This document shows positions 9,009 to 17,101 of a DNA stretch of 64,000 bases, piece after piece. The translations under genes were made by a program, and so were the position numbers. The stretch is taken from IMG/VR virus record IMGVR_UViG_3300042988_001121, positions 1-64,000 of that record, one strand, 5' to 3'. This DNA comes from a virus. The notes beneath the pieces are model-generated. The model made no database searches. It worked only from the letters and a program-made list of their open reading frames with translations, and was not told where the DNA came from. How positions within the stretch are numbered: the first letter of the stretch is position 1; the number at the start of each line of letters is the position of its first letter.

Positions 9009-9800
9009 GTGAAACAATTTTTCTTTCTATCTGGTCTACCAAGATCGGGTTCAACTGTTCTTGCTAGTATCCTTAATCAGCATCCCGAGATTCACGTAAC
9101 GCCAACTTCTCCGTTACTTGATTTACTTTACCTCAATGAACAGAACTACCGATCAAATCCATCGGTAATCGCGAATCCAACTCATACCTCATATGAGTCT
9201 ATTTCAAAATCAATCATTGAAGGTACATGGAAGCACGTTAATAAACCAATCATCGTTGATAAACACAGAGCATGGGCAAGAAATATTCCTACCATTCGAC
9301 GTGTGTTTGAAACCGATCCAAAGGTTATTCTGACAGTTCGCTCGATTCCCGAGATTGTTGCCAGTTTCTTTACTCTCCTAAGAAAAACAAAACAATCGCC
9401 ACATTACATTGATCAAATTCTATTACAAAGAAATGCACCGATCAATGATATGAACCGCGCATATATTCTGTGGCATGATTTTATTGCAAATACCGTTGAA
9501 TCGGCGTTGATCGGGTTCAAAACAAATCGAGCAAATATTCATCTGGTTGATTACAATGACTTGATACAATGTCCTGAAGAAGAACTGAAAAAGATATATC
9601 AGTTCCTTGCGCTTCCATCATATCAACATGATCTAAACAATATCGTTAATGATACCAATGACGATGATCTCGCGGCATGGGGAATCGAGAATCTTCATCA
9701 AATACGCCCGGTATTGAAAAGAACATCATCAGATGCAAAAGAAATACTCGGTGATGTTTATCATGTCGTCAATTCATTGAATGCCGAGTTCTGGAGATAA
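9009..9800 (+). CDS. PAPS-dependent sulfotransferase, copy 1
   Basis: A 263-residue protein with GTG start. The N-terminal LSGLPRSGSTVLASIL is the 5'-phosphosulfate-binding loop of sulfotransferases (Sulfotransfer family; the PRSGST loop binds the PAPS phosphosulfate). A 3'-phosphate-binding strand/helix is suggested by VILTVRSIPEIVASFF, with an arginine and following serine at the usual place. The family transfers sulfate from PAPS to a sugar or tyrosine hydroxyl. The C-terminal DDDLAAWGIENLHQIRP matches the second copy, which starts 3 bp downstream. PAPS must be supplied by the host unless a kinase is coded elsewhere. Substrate is unknown; fibre or surface glycan is inferred from the neighbourhood. 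Confidence 0.85.
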   Translation: MKQFFFLSGLPRSGSTVLASILNQHPEIHVTPTSPLLDLLYLNEQNYRSNPSVIANPTHTSYESISKSIIEGTWKHVNKPIIVDKHRAWARNIPTIRRVFETDPKVILTVRSIPEIVASFFTLLRKTKQSPHYIDQILLQRNAPINDMNRAYILWHDFIANTVESALIGFKTNRANIHLVDYNDLIQCPEEELKKIYQFLALPSYQHDLNNIVNDTNDDDLAAWGIENLHQIRPVLKRTSSDAKEILGDVYHVVNSLNAEFWR

Positions 9801-9802
9801 TT

Positions 9803-10585
9803 ATGTTTTATATGATCGGTCTACCAAGATCGGGTTCAACTGTTCTTGCTAGTATCCTTAATCAACATCCCGAGATTCATGTAACTCCAACTTCTCCTTT
9901 GCTGGATCAATTGGTTGCGAATCAGGATATCTATCATTCATTACAGGCAGTTCGCGCAAATCCTGTTCCGGGTCAACTGGAAAATATCACCCATTCCATT
10001 ATCAATGGTATGTACAGTCATATCAAGAAGCCTATTATCATTGACAAGAATCGGGGATGGGGAAAGAATGTCAGGGATGCAACCACACTTCTTGGAAAAG
10101 AAATGAAAATGATTGCGACCACTCGTTCACTTCCTGCGGTCATGGAATCTTGGCTCCGCATTATTAAAAAGAACCCCAATAGTTTCGTTCACCGTGAACT
10201 AAAAGGTCTTGTTACCGATGCTCGAATCCTTTCCTATATGTGGGAACATCAGGTCAAAGATTGTGTTGAAAGTCTTCATACCGCTATTCAATACAATAAG
10301 AAAAATGTATTGATCGTTGATTATGATGCTCTGGTAGATAACCCGGTCGAACAATTAAATCGAGTCGTTGAGTTTACGGGCGCATCTGATTTCACATTTG
10401 ATCTGAATAACATTAAGAGCGAAACGAAGGATGATGACCTTGCTGCATGGGGTATTGATGGCATGCATACTGTTCAGCCATCTCTGAAGCGTTTAAACGC
10501 GATTACAGGCGTTTTAACACAGGAGCAGTATGTTCGGTTCAAATCGCTTGAAAAATCGTTTGTAGGCGTTTTTAATGCGTTCTAG
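9803..10585 (+). CDS. PAPS-dependent sulfotransferase, copy 2
   Basis: A 260-residue paralogue of the preceding gene, with IGLPRSGSTVLASILNQHPE as the PAPS-binding loop and MIATTRSLPAVMESW as the probable 3'-phosphate site. The two copies agree closely over the first ~45 residues and again near the C-terminus (KDDDLAAWGIDGMHTVQP), but differ in the middle third. That is what one expects if the cofactor site is conserved while the acceptor pocket diverged after tandem duplication. The gene overlaps the DUF2061 gene by 11 bp. Distinct substrate from copy 1 is likely but unproven. Confidence 0.85.
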   Translation: MFYMIGLPRSGSTVLASILNQHPEIHVTPTSPLLDQLVANQDIYHSLQAVRANPVPGQLENITHSIINGMYSHIKKPIIIDKNRGWGKNVRDATTLLGKEMKMIATTRSLPAVMESWLRIIKKNPNSFVHRELKGLVTDARILSYMWEHQVKDCVESLHTAIQYNKKNVLIVDYDALVDNPVEQLNRVVEFTGASDFTFDLNNIKSETKDDDLAAWGIDGMHTVQPSLKRLNAITGVLTQEQYVRFKSLEKSFVGVFNAF

Positions 10586-10766
10586 CCACATTCTAACATT
10601 GCTCAAGACAATTACTTGGCGAATAACAGGAAGTGGAGCGACTTTTGCAATATCTTACATCTATACAGGAAGTACTTCATTTGCCTCTGGTATTGCACTG
10701 ACTCAGATGGTTGTCAATAGCATCCTTTACTATGTACATGAAAGAATTTGGAATTATGTTGAATAG
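10575..10766 (+). CDS. DUF2061 small membrane protein
   Basis: A 63-residue protein with the DUF2061 pattern: LLKTITWRITGSGATF at the start, two hydrophobic helices, and the closing signature LYYVHERIWNYVE. Members are short inner-membrane proteins of unknown function, often coded beside sulfate-activation or sulfotransferase genes, and here it directly overlaps the second sulfotransferase. A role in holding or supplying the sulfation machinery at the membrane is inference. It ends 11 bp inside the oxygenase gene. Confidence 0.75.
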   Translation: MRSSHILTLLKTITWRITGSGATFAISYIYTGSTSFASGIALTQMVVNSILYYVHERIWNYVE

Positions 10767-11367
10767 AATTTATATTGTTGATGATTTTTATCCTAATCCT
10801 GATGGCGTGATGGAGAATGTCTTTAATGACGAACGAGAAGATAACTCGGGCGGCAATTACGCGGGTGTCATGAATTCAACCAATTTCTTTACTCCTGAAC
10901 ATCAAAGAGTGTTTCAGCAATTGGTCGGGCATCCTGTTTCGGCAGGAACATCTTTAACCGGAAAGTTTCGTTTCTCGTGTGTCAATGATACTTATAAGCA
11001 GAATATTCATTTTGATGCCGGTGGTGAGAATCTTGCATGGGCAGGTGTTGTCTATATGCAGAAACATTATGAAGAAGGAATCGAAGGAACTTCATTTTAT
11101 AAACACAAGGAAACTGGATTAGAAGAAATACCTAGGTCGATTGAAGGTTGTTCTAAATATGGATGGAATTCAATTGCTGATCTTAAGAAGTTTCTGGATA
11201 CCGATGGTGTCGATGATTCGAAATGGATCAAGACACTAACAGTTCCTTATAAGTACAATCGATTGGTATTATTTCGCCCTTGGTTGTTTCATGCTCCGGG
11301 AAAGGCTTTCGGCAGTTCAATTGAAACATCACGAATCGTTCAAACAATTTTTCTTAATCAGGAATAA
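10756..11367 (+). CDS. 2OG-Fe(II) oxygenase-like protein (DUF6445-like)
   Basis: The start at 10756 (MLNRIYIVDDFYPNPDG) is preferred, since IYIVDDFY is the usual first strand of these proteins; ATG 10738 and TTG 10711 are upstream options. The 203-residue double-stranded beta-helix has an HxD iron motif in NIHFDAGGENLAWAGVVYM, and the distal histidine plus a 2-oxoglutarate-binding arginine in PWLFHAPGKAFG...SRIVQTIF. Such phage enzymes hydroxylate proteins, sugars or nucleic acids; the substrate cannot be told. It follows the sulfotransferase block with overlap, suggesting a shared modification pathway. The annotation as DUF6445 rests on the DDFYPNPDGVM and FYKHKETG phrases. Confidence 0.7.
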   Translation: MLNRIYIVDDFYPNPDGVMENVFNDEREDNSGGNYAGVMNSTNFFTPEHQRVFQQLVGHPVSAGTSLTGKFRFSCVNDTYKQNIHFDAGGENLAWAGVVYMQKHYEEGIEGTSFYKHKETGLEEIPRSIEGCSKYGWNSIADLKKFLDTDGVDDSKWIKTLTVPYKYNRLVLFRPWLFHAPGKAFGSSIETSRIVQTIFLNQE

Positions 11368-11369
11368 AC

Positions 11370-11666
11370 ATGCCATTTCCAACATCAAGCGCTTCGTTCA
11401 ATGCAACGCCCGGTGCATATGATTACTCTGAAATTCTAGGTGCATTCTATACTATGTTCGAGACACGGTTGACTGCAATTGAAACTAACCAACTTGCATT
11501 AAATACTGATATTGCATCTATTAAAAATAATATCCAGACTCTTATGGATCGTGCGACCGATGCAAATAAAGGTATTGTCACTAAGGGTGCAGCGGAGTTT
11601 TCGCCCGAAGGTTATCAGACATATTTGCAACTCAAGGAATATTACACCGCACGCGGAATTGGATAA
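11370..11666 (+). CDS. Small putative virion protein
   Basis: A 98-residue protein, MPFPTSSASFNATPGAYDYS, with a central heptad-like helix (LTAIETNQLALNTDIASIKNNIQTLMDR) and a GAAEFSPEGYQTYLQLKEYY tail. It starts 3 bp after the oxygenase and ends 5 bp before the large structural gene. I do not recognise the family. The coiled coil and position suggest a small structural or chaperone subunit belonging with the next gene. Confidence 0.5.
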   Translation: MPFPTSSASFNATPGAYDYSEILGAFYTMFETRLTAIETNQLALNTDIASIKNNIQTLMDRATDANKGIVTKGAAEFSPEGYQTYLQLKEYYTARGIG

Positions 11667-11670
11667 TTAA

Positions 11671-14433
11671 ATGCAGAATTTGTTCCATGACACAATGGCA
11701 GCAGCCGCAATGAATGTATTGCGCGAGAATCCTAATATCTCCAAGGTTGATAAAGGTCTGCTGCACGAAATCACGGTTCAAATAGCAAAGGCAACTGCAA
11801 AGGGAAACGAACCAGTTGCTGCCATGATCGATAATCTGGTCAACGAACTCAAAAAGAGCGAACAGATAAAAGATGATGCGTTTGAGAGACTTCTGAAATC
11901 AGAGAGAGAAAATACCAGACGTATTATTGATGCCCTCAATAAATGGAACGCAAAACAAGGTTATGGAACCGACAAGGAATCTATCAAAGATTCTATGCGC
12001 GAAGTCATTGAGAAGATCGAGAACTCCGAAGACAAGAAAGAACTTGCTAAGGAGTTCAAGGAATTCCATCGAGAGTTTATTGCAATCGTTGATACATTAG
12101 AGGCAGAGGCTCTAAAGAGTTCACATCATCTTAGTACAATAGAGCAACATACCAAAGAATTAAAATCAATTGACAAGGTTCTTCATACAATTGATGAAGG
12201 CGAACATCAGCTTGTTAATCAAGAGCATTCCGATTCAACTGTCAAAGAATCCTATACTTCCGAGACAGAAAAAACTTCTGATTCTGAGACAGAAAAAATT
12301 TCTGTTGAAAGTTCGACCGATACGCAAAAAACTAATAAAGTCGAAGCAAAGCAGTCTTCTGATACCAATGTACTAAAAGAAACTGTTGATCAGAGTTCAA
12401 AGACAGACGCGAAATCTGAAAATAAAACAAATACCACTGGACAGAATACACCTGAGACAAAGAAAGCAGTAACTGCCAAAGAAGCATTTGCCTCTGGTGT
12501 TAAACGTCATGCAGAAGATTATAACCCATATTATAGTCAGGGTATGACACATGACGTAAAAAGAATGGTAGGCGCGGGCGTTGCTAACGTTCTTATTACC
12601 AAATTAGCGCAGACAGGTAAGTTTGATAAGAACGGAAATGAAATTAAGCCGAAGGAACCTGAAGTCGATTCCGATGGTAATCCGATTATAAAGAAACCTT
12701 CATTCAAGGAAATGTTTGTTCAACAGGCGCAGATGCATGCTGAGAACTATAATCCTTATTTTAGTCGAGGTATCGTCGGTGATGTGATGCACATCGGTGG
12801 TATGGCTCTGCGTGGCGCTGTCATTCATAAAATATCTGAACTGTTCCATAAAAAGACTGTCGAGAAGAATACAGAACAGAAAGACTCGCCTGAATCTTCG
12901 ATTGAGCCGAAACAGCAATCTGATGTATCCGAGTTAAAAACAGCAACAGAAACCGTTTCAAAGAACACGGCAAATAATGTTGTGAATTCTTCTATTGAGA
13001 AGAAAGAATCTTCTACTGATCAAATGGTCAATATTTTGACCAAAAAATCTGATGAAATAACAACTGCACCAAGTGTTGTTATGGGCAAACCTTTAACCAA
13101 GGCAGCTATCAGAAAACAGGAAAAAGAAAAGAATCGGGTCAACTTCACTAAAGTCAAAAAGGCAAGAGAAGCCGCGATTGCTGATCCTACACCTGTTATC
13201 AATACGCCAGTTGAATCAAAGAAGATCGAACAGAAGATAACAGATTCTACAACAGAAAAGCTGTCTGATGTAGCAACTAAATCAAATAACGTTGAATCAA
13301 AGAATACAACAAGTTTACTGGAAAAGGTAAGCGTAAAGGCATCTGAATCAAATAATGTTTCTAACGTTGAATCAAAGAATACTAATTCATCACAAGTAAA
13401 AACATTATATGATGTAAATAAAACTTCTACTGATTCTCTGTCTGATGTAGCAACTAAATCAAATAACGTTGAATCAAAGAATACAAATAAAACTTCTACT
13501 GATTCTCTGTCTGATGTAGCAACTAAATCAAATAACGTTGAATCAAAGAATACAACAAGTTTACTTTCAAAACTCAGCCAAAATACATCTAATGTAGCCA
13601 GTAATGTTTTTGGTGCGCTGAAAGAAAAATACGATCAACTAACTTCTCGTAAAGAAAATAAAACTTCTACCAACGAATCTCTAAGAGATACTGTTATCAA
13701 TTTGCGCGGAAAGACTATTGTCAATTTCATGGGTAAATTGAAACAAGATCGCAAACAGTTGGAAGCAGTAGGAGAAGTAACAAAGAAAGAGTCAGATGAC
13801 AAGAAATCTTCTTTGCTGGATACGGCAAAGAATTTAGTCCTAGATAAGATCGGAAGCGTAACGAATTTGGTCAAAGGCGCTGCGCCTGCTCTTGGTGGTA
13901 TTGCTAGTGCTGCTGCACCGGTTCTAGGAGTCACTGCTGCCGCTGCTGGTGGCTATATGCTTGGCGACAAAATAATCAGACCTACACTGGATTCTTTATC
14001 AGAAAAAGTAACTGGTAAAAAAGGACAAACCCTTGGTGGCGCTATATATGATTTTTTCAATAAAGACGAGAACGCAAAAATAGAGGCGATGCTTAATGGT
14101 GATTCAAAAGAATTATCATCCAAGTCGTCAACCGTCACTAGCAAACAGTCCGATGCAGCTAAAGTGCTCGAATCGATGAAAACGACAAGTGCAACGACCC
14201 TCAGAGAAGCATCCGAGTTCAGAGACACGCAAAAAGAAAAACTAGAAACCAATAAACTCAATGAAATTGCTAAAAACACTGCACAGAGCGTAGTGATAAA
14301 TAATAGAACCAATAATGTAGGTGGTGGGAATGGTGCGCCAAATCAATTAGCACCAAGACCAATTATACGCAACCCGGATAGTACGTTCGAGAAAATGCAA
14401 ATGAAGGATTATTGGGGTCGTTTTGCATTTTAA
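11671..14433 (+). CDS. Large repeat-containing structural protein
   Basis: A 920-residue protein. Residues ~1-190 are helical and charged. There are two related modules, KEAFASGVKRHAEDYNPYYSQG (~270-290) and KEMFVQQAQMHAENYNPYFSRG (~345-365), each followed by a Gly/Ala-rich helix. The stretch from about residue 400 to 630 is low-complexity Ser/Thr/Asn/Lys, with near-exact 44-bp DNA repeats in it. A strongly hydrophobic Ala/Gly helix (GAAPALGGIASAAAPVLG, ~735) could cross a membrane. The C-terminal tail (APNQLAPRPIIRNP) is Pro/Asn rich. No enzymatic motif is visible. Its size, late position and membrane-type helix make an ejected internal or tail-associated protein plausible, by inference only. 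Confidence 0.45.
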   Translation: MQNLFHDTMAAAAMNVLRENPNISKVDKGLLHEITVQIAKATAKGNEPVAAMIDNLVNELKKSEQIKDDAFERLLKSERENTRRIIDALNKWNAKQGYGTDKESIKDSMREVIEKIENSEDKKELAKEFKEFHREFIAIVDTLEAEALKSSHHLSTIEQHTKELKSIDKVLHTIDEGEHQLVNQEHSDSTVKESYTSETEKTSDSETEKISVESSTDTQKTNKVEAKQSSDTNVLKETVDQSSKTDAKSENKTNTTGQNTPETKKAVTAKEAFASGVKRHAEDYNPYYSQGMTHDVKRMVGAGVANVLITKLAQTGKFDKNGNEIKPKEPEVDSDGNPIIKKPSFKEMFVQQAQMHAENYNPYFSRGIVGDVMHIGGMALRGAVIHKISELFHKKTVEKNTEQKDSPESSIEPKQQSDVSELKTATETVSKNTANNVVNSSIEKKESSTDQMVNILTKKSDEITTAPSVVMGKPLTKAAIRKQEKEKNRVNFTKVKKAREAAIADPTPVINTPVESKKIEQKITDSTTEKLSDVATKSNNVESKNTTSLLEKVSVKASESNNVSNVESKNTNSSQVKTLYDVNKTSTDSLSDVATKSNNVESKNTNKTSTDSLSDVATKSNNVESKNTTSLLSKLSQNTSNVASNVFGALKEKYDQLTSRKENKTSTNESLRDTVINLRGKTIVNFMGKLKQDRKQLEAVGEVTKKESDDKKSSLLDTAKNLVLDKIGSVTNLVKGAAPALGGIASAAAPVLGVTAAAAGGYMLGDKIIRPTLDSLSEKVTGKKGQTLGGAIYDFFNKDENAKIEAMLNGDSKELSSKSSTVTSKQSDAAKVLESMKTTSATTLREASEFRDTQKEKLETNKLNEIAKNTAQSVVINNRTNNVGGGNGAPNQLAPRPIIRNPDSTFEKMQMKDYWGRFAF
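13264..13555 (+). repeat. Imperfect 44-bp direct repeats inside the large structural gene
   Basis: The segment beginning TCTGATGTAGCAACTAAATC occurs at about 13264, 13441 and 13510, each continuing for ~44 bp with identical sequence. They encode the peptide SDVATKSNNVESKN three times, and a related shorter form near 13366-13380. The second and third copies are adjacent with an interposed AATAAAACTTCTACTGATTC, so expansion by slippage or recombination is likely. Copy number may differ between relatives. Confidence 0.85.
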
Positions 14434-14441
14434 AGGTTTAC

Positions 14442-14735
14442 ATGGCTAAGATCGAACTATTAGAATTTGTCCCTATTATTCTTGCTGTGGTCGCAATTAT
14501 TTTTTCTTCTCTTAAAATGAGGAAAGTAAGAAGACTGTCTGACATGATTTATTGTATCGTTTCAGCGGTTTCTGCTATTCTTTTGATCATAGCACAGACA
14601 AGTTGGTGGAATTCCGCTGTCATTGAAAAGAATCTAATTGGTACTTGGTTGTCAAATCAAATTTGGTTGGTGTTTAATACACTTGCAATGATTGCAATCA
14701 TATTACAAACATATCCGAGAGCAGACGGAAAATGA
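14442..14735 (+). CDS. Small membrane protein, three to four helices
   Basis: A 97-residue protein starting MAKIELLEFVPI; ATG 14442 is chosen because AAAGGTTTAC is upstream, while the TTG at 14412 lies inside the previous gene. Hydrophobic segments at ~8-24 (VPIILAVVAIIFSSL), ~37-53 (MIYCIVSAVSAILLIIA) and ~75-91 (LVFNTLAMIAIILQT) indicate three helices. It overlaps the next membrane protein gene by ATGA. I do not recognise it. It could be a holin-type or superinfection-immunity protein, but no specific motif is present. Confidence 0.55.
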   Translation: MAKIELLEFVPIILAVVAIIFSSLKMRKVRRLSDMIYCIVSAVSAILLIIAQTSWWNSAVIEKNLIGTWLSNQIWLVFNTLAMIAIILQTYPRADGK

Positions 14736-15106
14736 AATGCTTTTTGATGCGGGAAAGGTTTCTGATCGTAGAAATGATCAGTGCCATTTCTTTTTTTGTC
14801 ATGTCTATTGCTCTGACAGGAATAAAGTATTCTTCTCCTGACGGGCAAGGCTCTTTATTTTGGGTAGTGTTGTTTACGGTGTTTGCTCTTTTGCAGGGTG
14901 CCGGAATTGCATTTCTTCGTGATATGATTTTGCTCAGAATTATTATGACATGGGTAGCAGGAAGTGTCTGGACATGGATTAGCTACGCAAATATGAATAG
15001 TGTATTGGTTGTCCCTATGTTTCTCGTTGGGATTGCTAATTTTGTTTCTTTCGTTGACCTTTCCAATCGTGCAACAATCGATTGGAGAGAATTTTTCCAA
15101 GAGTAA
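14732..15106 (+). CDS. Small membrane protein, about four helices
   Basis: A 124-residue protein starting MKCFLMRERFLIVEM at an ATGA overlap with the previous gene. It has predicted hydrophobic helices near residues 12-30, 43-62, 66-85 and 89-106. The C-terminus, SNRATIDWREFFQE, is soluble and lies just ahead of the neck gene. No family recognised. The pair with the previous gene looks like a two-component membrane unit. Confidence 0.55.
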   Translation: MKCFLMRERFLIVEMISAISFFVMSIALTGIKYSSPDGQGSLFWVVLFTVFALLQGAGIAFLRDMILLRIIMTWVAGSVWTWISYANMNSVLVVPMFLVGIANFVSFVDLSNRATIDWREFFQE

Positions 15107-15112
15107 GCCAAC

Positions 15113-16069
15113 ATGATTACCTCAAGACAAGGCTTGATAGATTATGCGCTCCGTAAATTGGGTGCACCAGTGATTGAAATCAATATCGATGTTTCTCAGG
15201 TAGAGGATAGAGTCGATGAAGCATTACAATTTTTTCAGGACTTCCATTATGATGCTACAGAGAGATTGTACCTCAAGCACCAGATAACAGGAACAATAAT
15301 TACGGTTTCGGATGCAACGAACTTTACTGTCGGCGAGAATGTTGTGTGTAGTAACGGAACTACGTTTGCGATTGATAGCAAAACACCAACAACCCTCATC
15401 ACAAAAAATTGTTATAACGCACAGGGTATTGATAAGCAGCCTGTGCCAGCATTATCAACAATTATCGGACAGACTTCTGGCGCAACCGCGACTGTCGTAT
15501 CAAAAGTTGCTGGTGACACAGAAAACGGATTTGTTACTGTCGGTGAAATGGTCACTGGTGTGACTCGGGTTCTTCCTTGGAGTGGTGCAACCAGCAAGAC
15601 TAATTATTATTTCGATCCAAAGTATCAGACAATTATTAGTTCATTTGCTAATATCAGTTCCACTTCAATGATCTATTTTGAGCAATTGCAGAGTCACATT
15701 GCTTTATTGGATCAATTACTAAAACCAATTGAGTCTATTTCTTTTAATCAGAAAATGAATAGCGTTCGCATTGACATGGATTGGAGCGAAGCGACTATTG
15801 GTGCTTTCCTGATTTTTGACTGTTTCAGAATTCTTGATCCAGAAGTATTCACGAAAATATACAATGATCGTATGCTGAAAAAGTTGGTCACAGCAAAGAT
15901 CAAATATCAGTGGGCAAGTAACACACAGAAATATCAAGGAATTCAGCTTCTTGGTGGGGTTACTATTGATGCATCAACTTTAATGGCACAGGCAGTCGCT
16001 GAAATCGAAGCCGCTGAAGCTGAGATTAGGGATTCTTATGAAATTCCTCCTATCGGGTTTATAGCATGA
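15113..16069 (+). CDS. 13: Neck protein, T4 gp13-like
   Basis: A 318-residue protein matching the T4 gp13 head-to-tail neck protein. The start IDYALRKLGAPVIEINIDVSQVEDRV...ALQFFQDFHYD and the end LLGGVTIDASTLMAQA...PPIGFIA are the family's conserved ends. Between residues ~55 and ~150 it carries an inserted beta-rich stretch (ITVSDATNFTVGENVV, then IIGQTSGATATVVS) that does not align with T4 gp13 and resembles small Ig-like surface modules. gp13 with gp14 closes the filled head and joins the preformed tail. It is separated from gp14 here by a lysis cassette, unlike T4. Confidence 0.85.
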   Translation: MITSRQGLIDYALRKLGAPVIEINIDVSQVEDRVDEALQFFQDFHYDATERLYLKHQITGTIITVSDATNFTVGENVVCSNGTTFAIDSKTPTTLITKNCYNAQGIDKQPVPALSTIIGQTSGATATVVSKVAGDTENGFVTVGEMVTGVTRVLPWSGATSKTNYYFDPKYQTIISSFANISSTSMIYFEQLQSHIALLDQLLKPIESISFNQKMNSVRIDMDWSEATIGAFLIFDCFRILDPEVFTKIYNDRMLKKLVTAKIKYQWASNTQKYQGIQLLGGVTIDASTLMAQAVAEIEAAEAEIRDSYEIPPIGFIA

Positions 16070-16587
16070 GTTCTATGTTCGCTGATTCAAATTATCCTGA
16101 AAGACGAAAAAGAAAAAGTCGTCGCGGAGAAGACACAAAGCCAGTTGTTAAGGAACCGGCTAACATACTATATCGTAGATACGTTGTTGCTAGATTATAC
16201 GTCGTTCTCTCGGTATTCACTTCAGTAGTAATGTCTATATTTGAGCCAGCAAGTATTCATCACCAAATATTTGATGCAACAGGAACAGGTTCTTTGTTGG
16301 TTCTTACTGCAATTGGTGCTATTGCAGGTATTGCATTTATGGACATTATTGTAAACGATCTTGCTCCGAATAAATATCAATTAAAGATTTTTTATGATAA
16401 TAGACATATATTGTATATGGCGTTATCTCTTGGAATGTATGGCATCAGTGCGGCAATGATTTTTACATATGGGGCAAGTGCTGTTCTCATTAGACTTTGG
16501 TTGGACGGTGGCGTTGCGGCAGCGGTAGCTGTACTTGATATATTTGCTAGACATAGGGGTGTCTCGTGGCAATCTGGTACGCCGTAA
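16066..16587 (+). CDS. Membrane protein, lysis-region, four helices
   Basis: A 173-residue protein with a basic soluble N-terminus (NYPERRKRKSRRGEDTKP) and hydrophobic helices at about 45-60, 78-95, 112-130 and 134-155. It starts in an ATGA overlap with gp13. It is followed by another overlapping membrane gene and then further small membrane genes and the lysozyme, so the most likely role is in membrane disruption (holin or pinholin type) or its control. No sequence signature separates these options. Confidence 0.5.
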   Translation: MSSMFADSNYPERRKRKSRRGEDTKPVVKEPANILYRRYVVARLYVVLSVFTSVVMSIFEPASIHHQIFDATGTGSLLVLTAIGAIAGIAFMDIIVNDLAPNKYQLKIFYDNRHILYMALSLGMYGISAAMIFTYGASAVLIRLWLDGGVAAAVAVLDIFARHRGVSWQSGTP

Positions 16588-16994
16588 AAGTAATTAAATT
16601 TCTTCTTCTGCTCCTATGGAGTGTGACTGTTTCTGCTGCTGTTGCGGTTGCTGATCCTACAACGAATCCGTTCGGTGAAATTAGCGGCTTGCAAATACTT
16701 GTCATGGGTGCAATAAGCACCCTTAGTGGCGTTACGGCATTGACTTTGAGGATAGATGCTGAATTGGGTAGACACAAGTCAAAATCGCTTCCTAGACCCA
16801 TTCTATTCGCTTCTAGCCATATGCTCGGAAGTTGGTTAGCAGGAGTTTTGTCGTTCGCCATTTCACAGCATCTGATACTCGGTATCTGGTGGCAGATAGG
16901 TTTCATCATTGTTGCTAGTTTTACTGGAGCAAAGTTTGTTGAGCGCATGAGTGAACTCTATTCAGTGAAAATTATCAAGAGGGAGCTTCAATGA
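16566..16994 (+). CDS. Holin-like membrane protein (LydA-type guess)
   Basis: A 142-residue protein; GTG at 16566 overlaps the previous gene. An N-terminal hydrophobic segment (VIKFLLLLLWSVTVSAAVAVA) could be a signal or first helix. It is followed by a long helix GLQILVMGAISTLSGVTALTL, and later SHMLGSWLAGVLSFAIS and IGFIIVASFTGAKFVE. The short soluble RIDAELGRHKSKSLPRP between helices and the helix layout recall LydA-type superfamily III holins. It is the best holin candidate of this cluster, but the call rests on topology and on the lysozyme ~1.1 kb downstream. Confidence 0.5.
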   Translation: MAIWYAVKVIKFLLLLLWSVTVSAAVAVADPTTNPFGEISGLQILVMGAISTLSGVTALTLRIDAELGRHKSKSLPRPILFASSHMLGSWLAGVLSFAISQHLILGIWWQIGFIIVASFTGAKFVERMSELYSVKIIKRELQ

Positions 16995-17101
16995 TCGAAA
17001 ACATCTTTATTCTTGGTGGGTTGATCCTCATAGGTTCTGTGTTTGGGGCTTACCTATTTGAATTGATCGAGGAAATGATTAAAGGGGAAGATGAATGTTA
17101 A
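16991..17101 (+). CDS. 36-residue membrane peptide
   Basis: A small gene: ATG 16991 overlaps the previous stop (ATGA), and it ends 7 bp inside the next gene's start. The product MIENIFILGGLILIGSVFGAYLF... has one hydrophobic helix followed by a charged tail (LIEEMIKGEDEC). Its overlap on both sides with lysis-region genes and its clean reading frame argue that it is real. Size and topology fit an antiholin or holin regulator, which is inference. Confidence 0.5.
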   Translation: MIENIFILGGLILIGSVFGAYLFELIEEMIKGEDEC

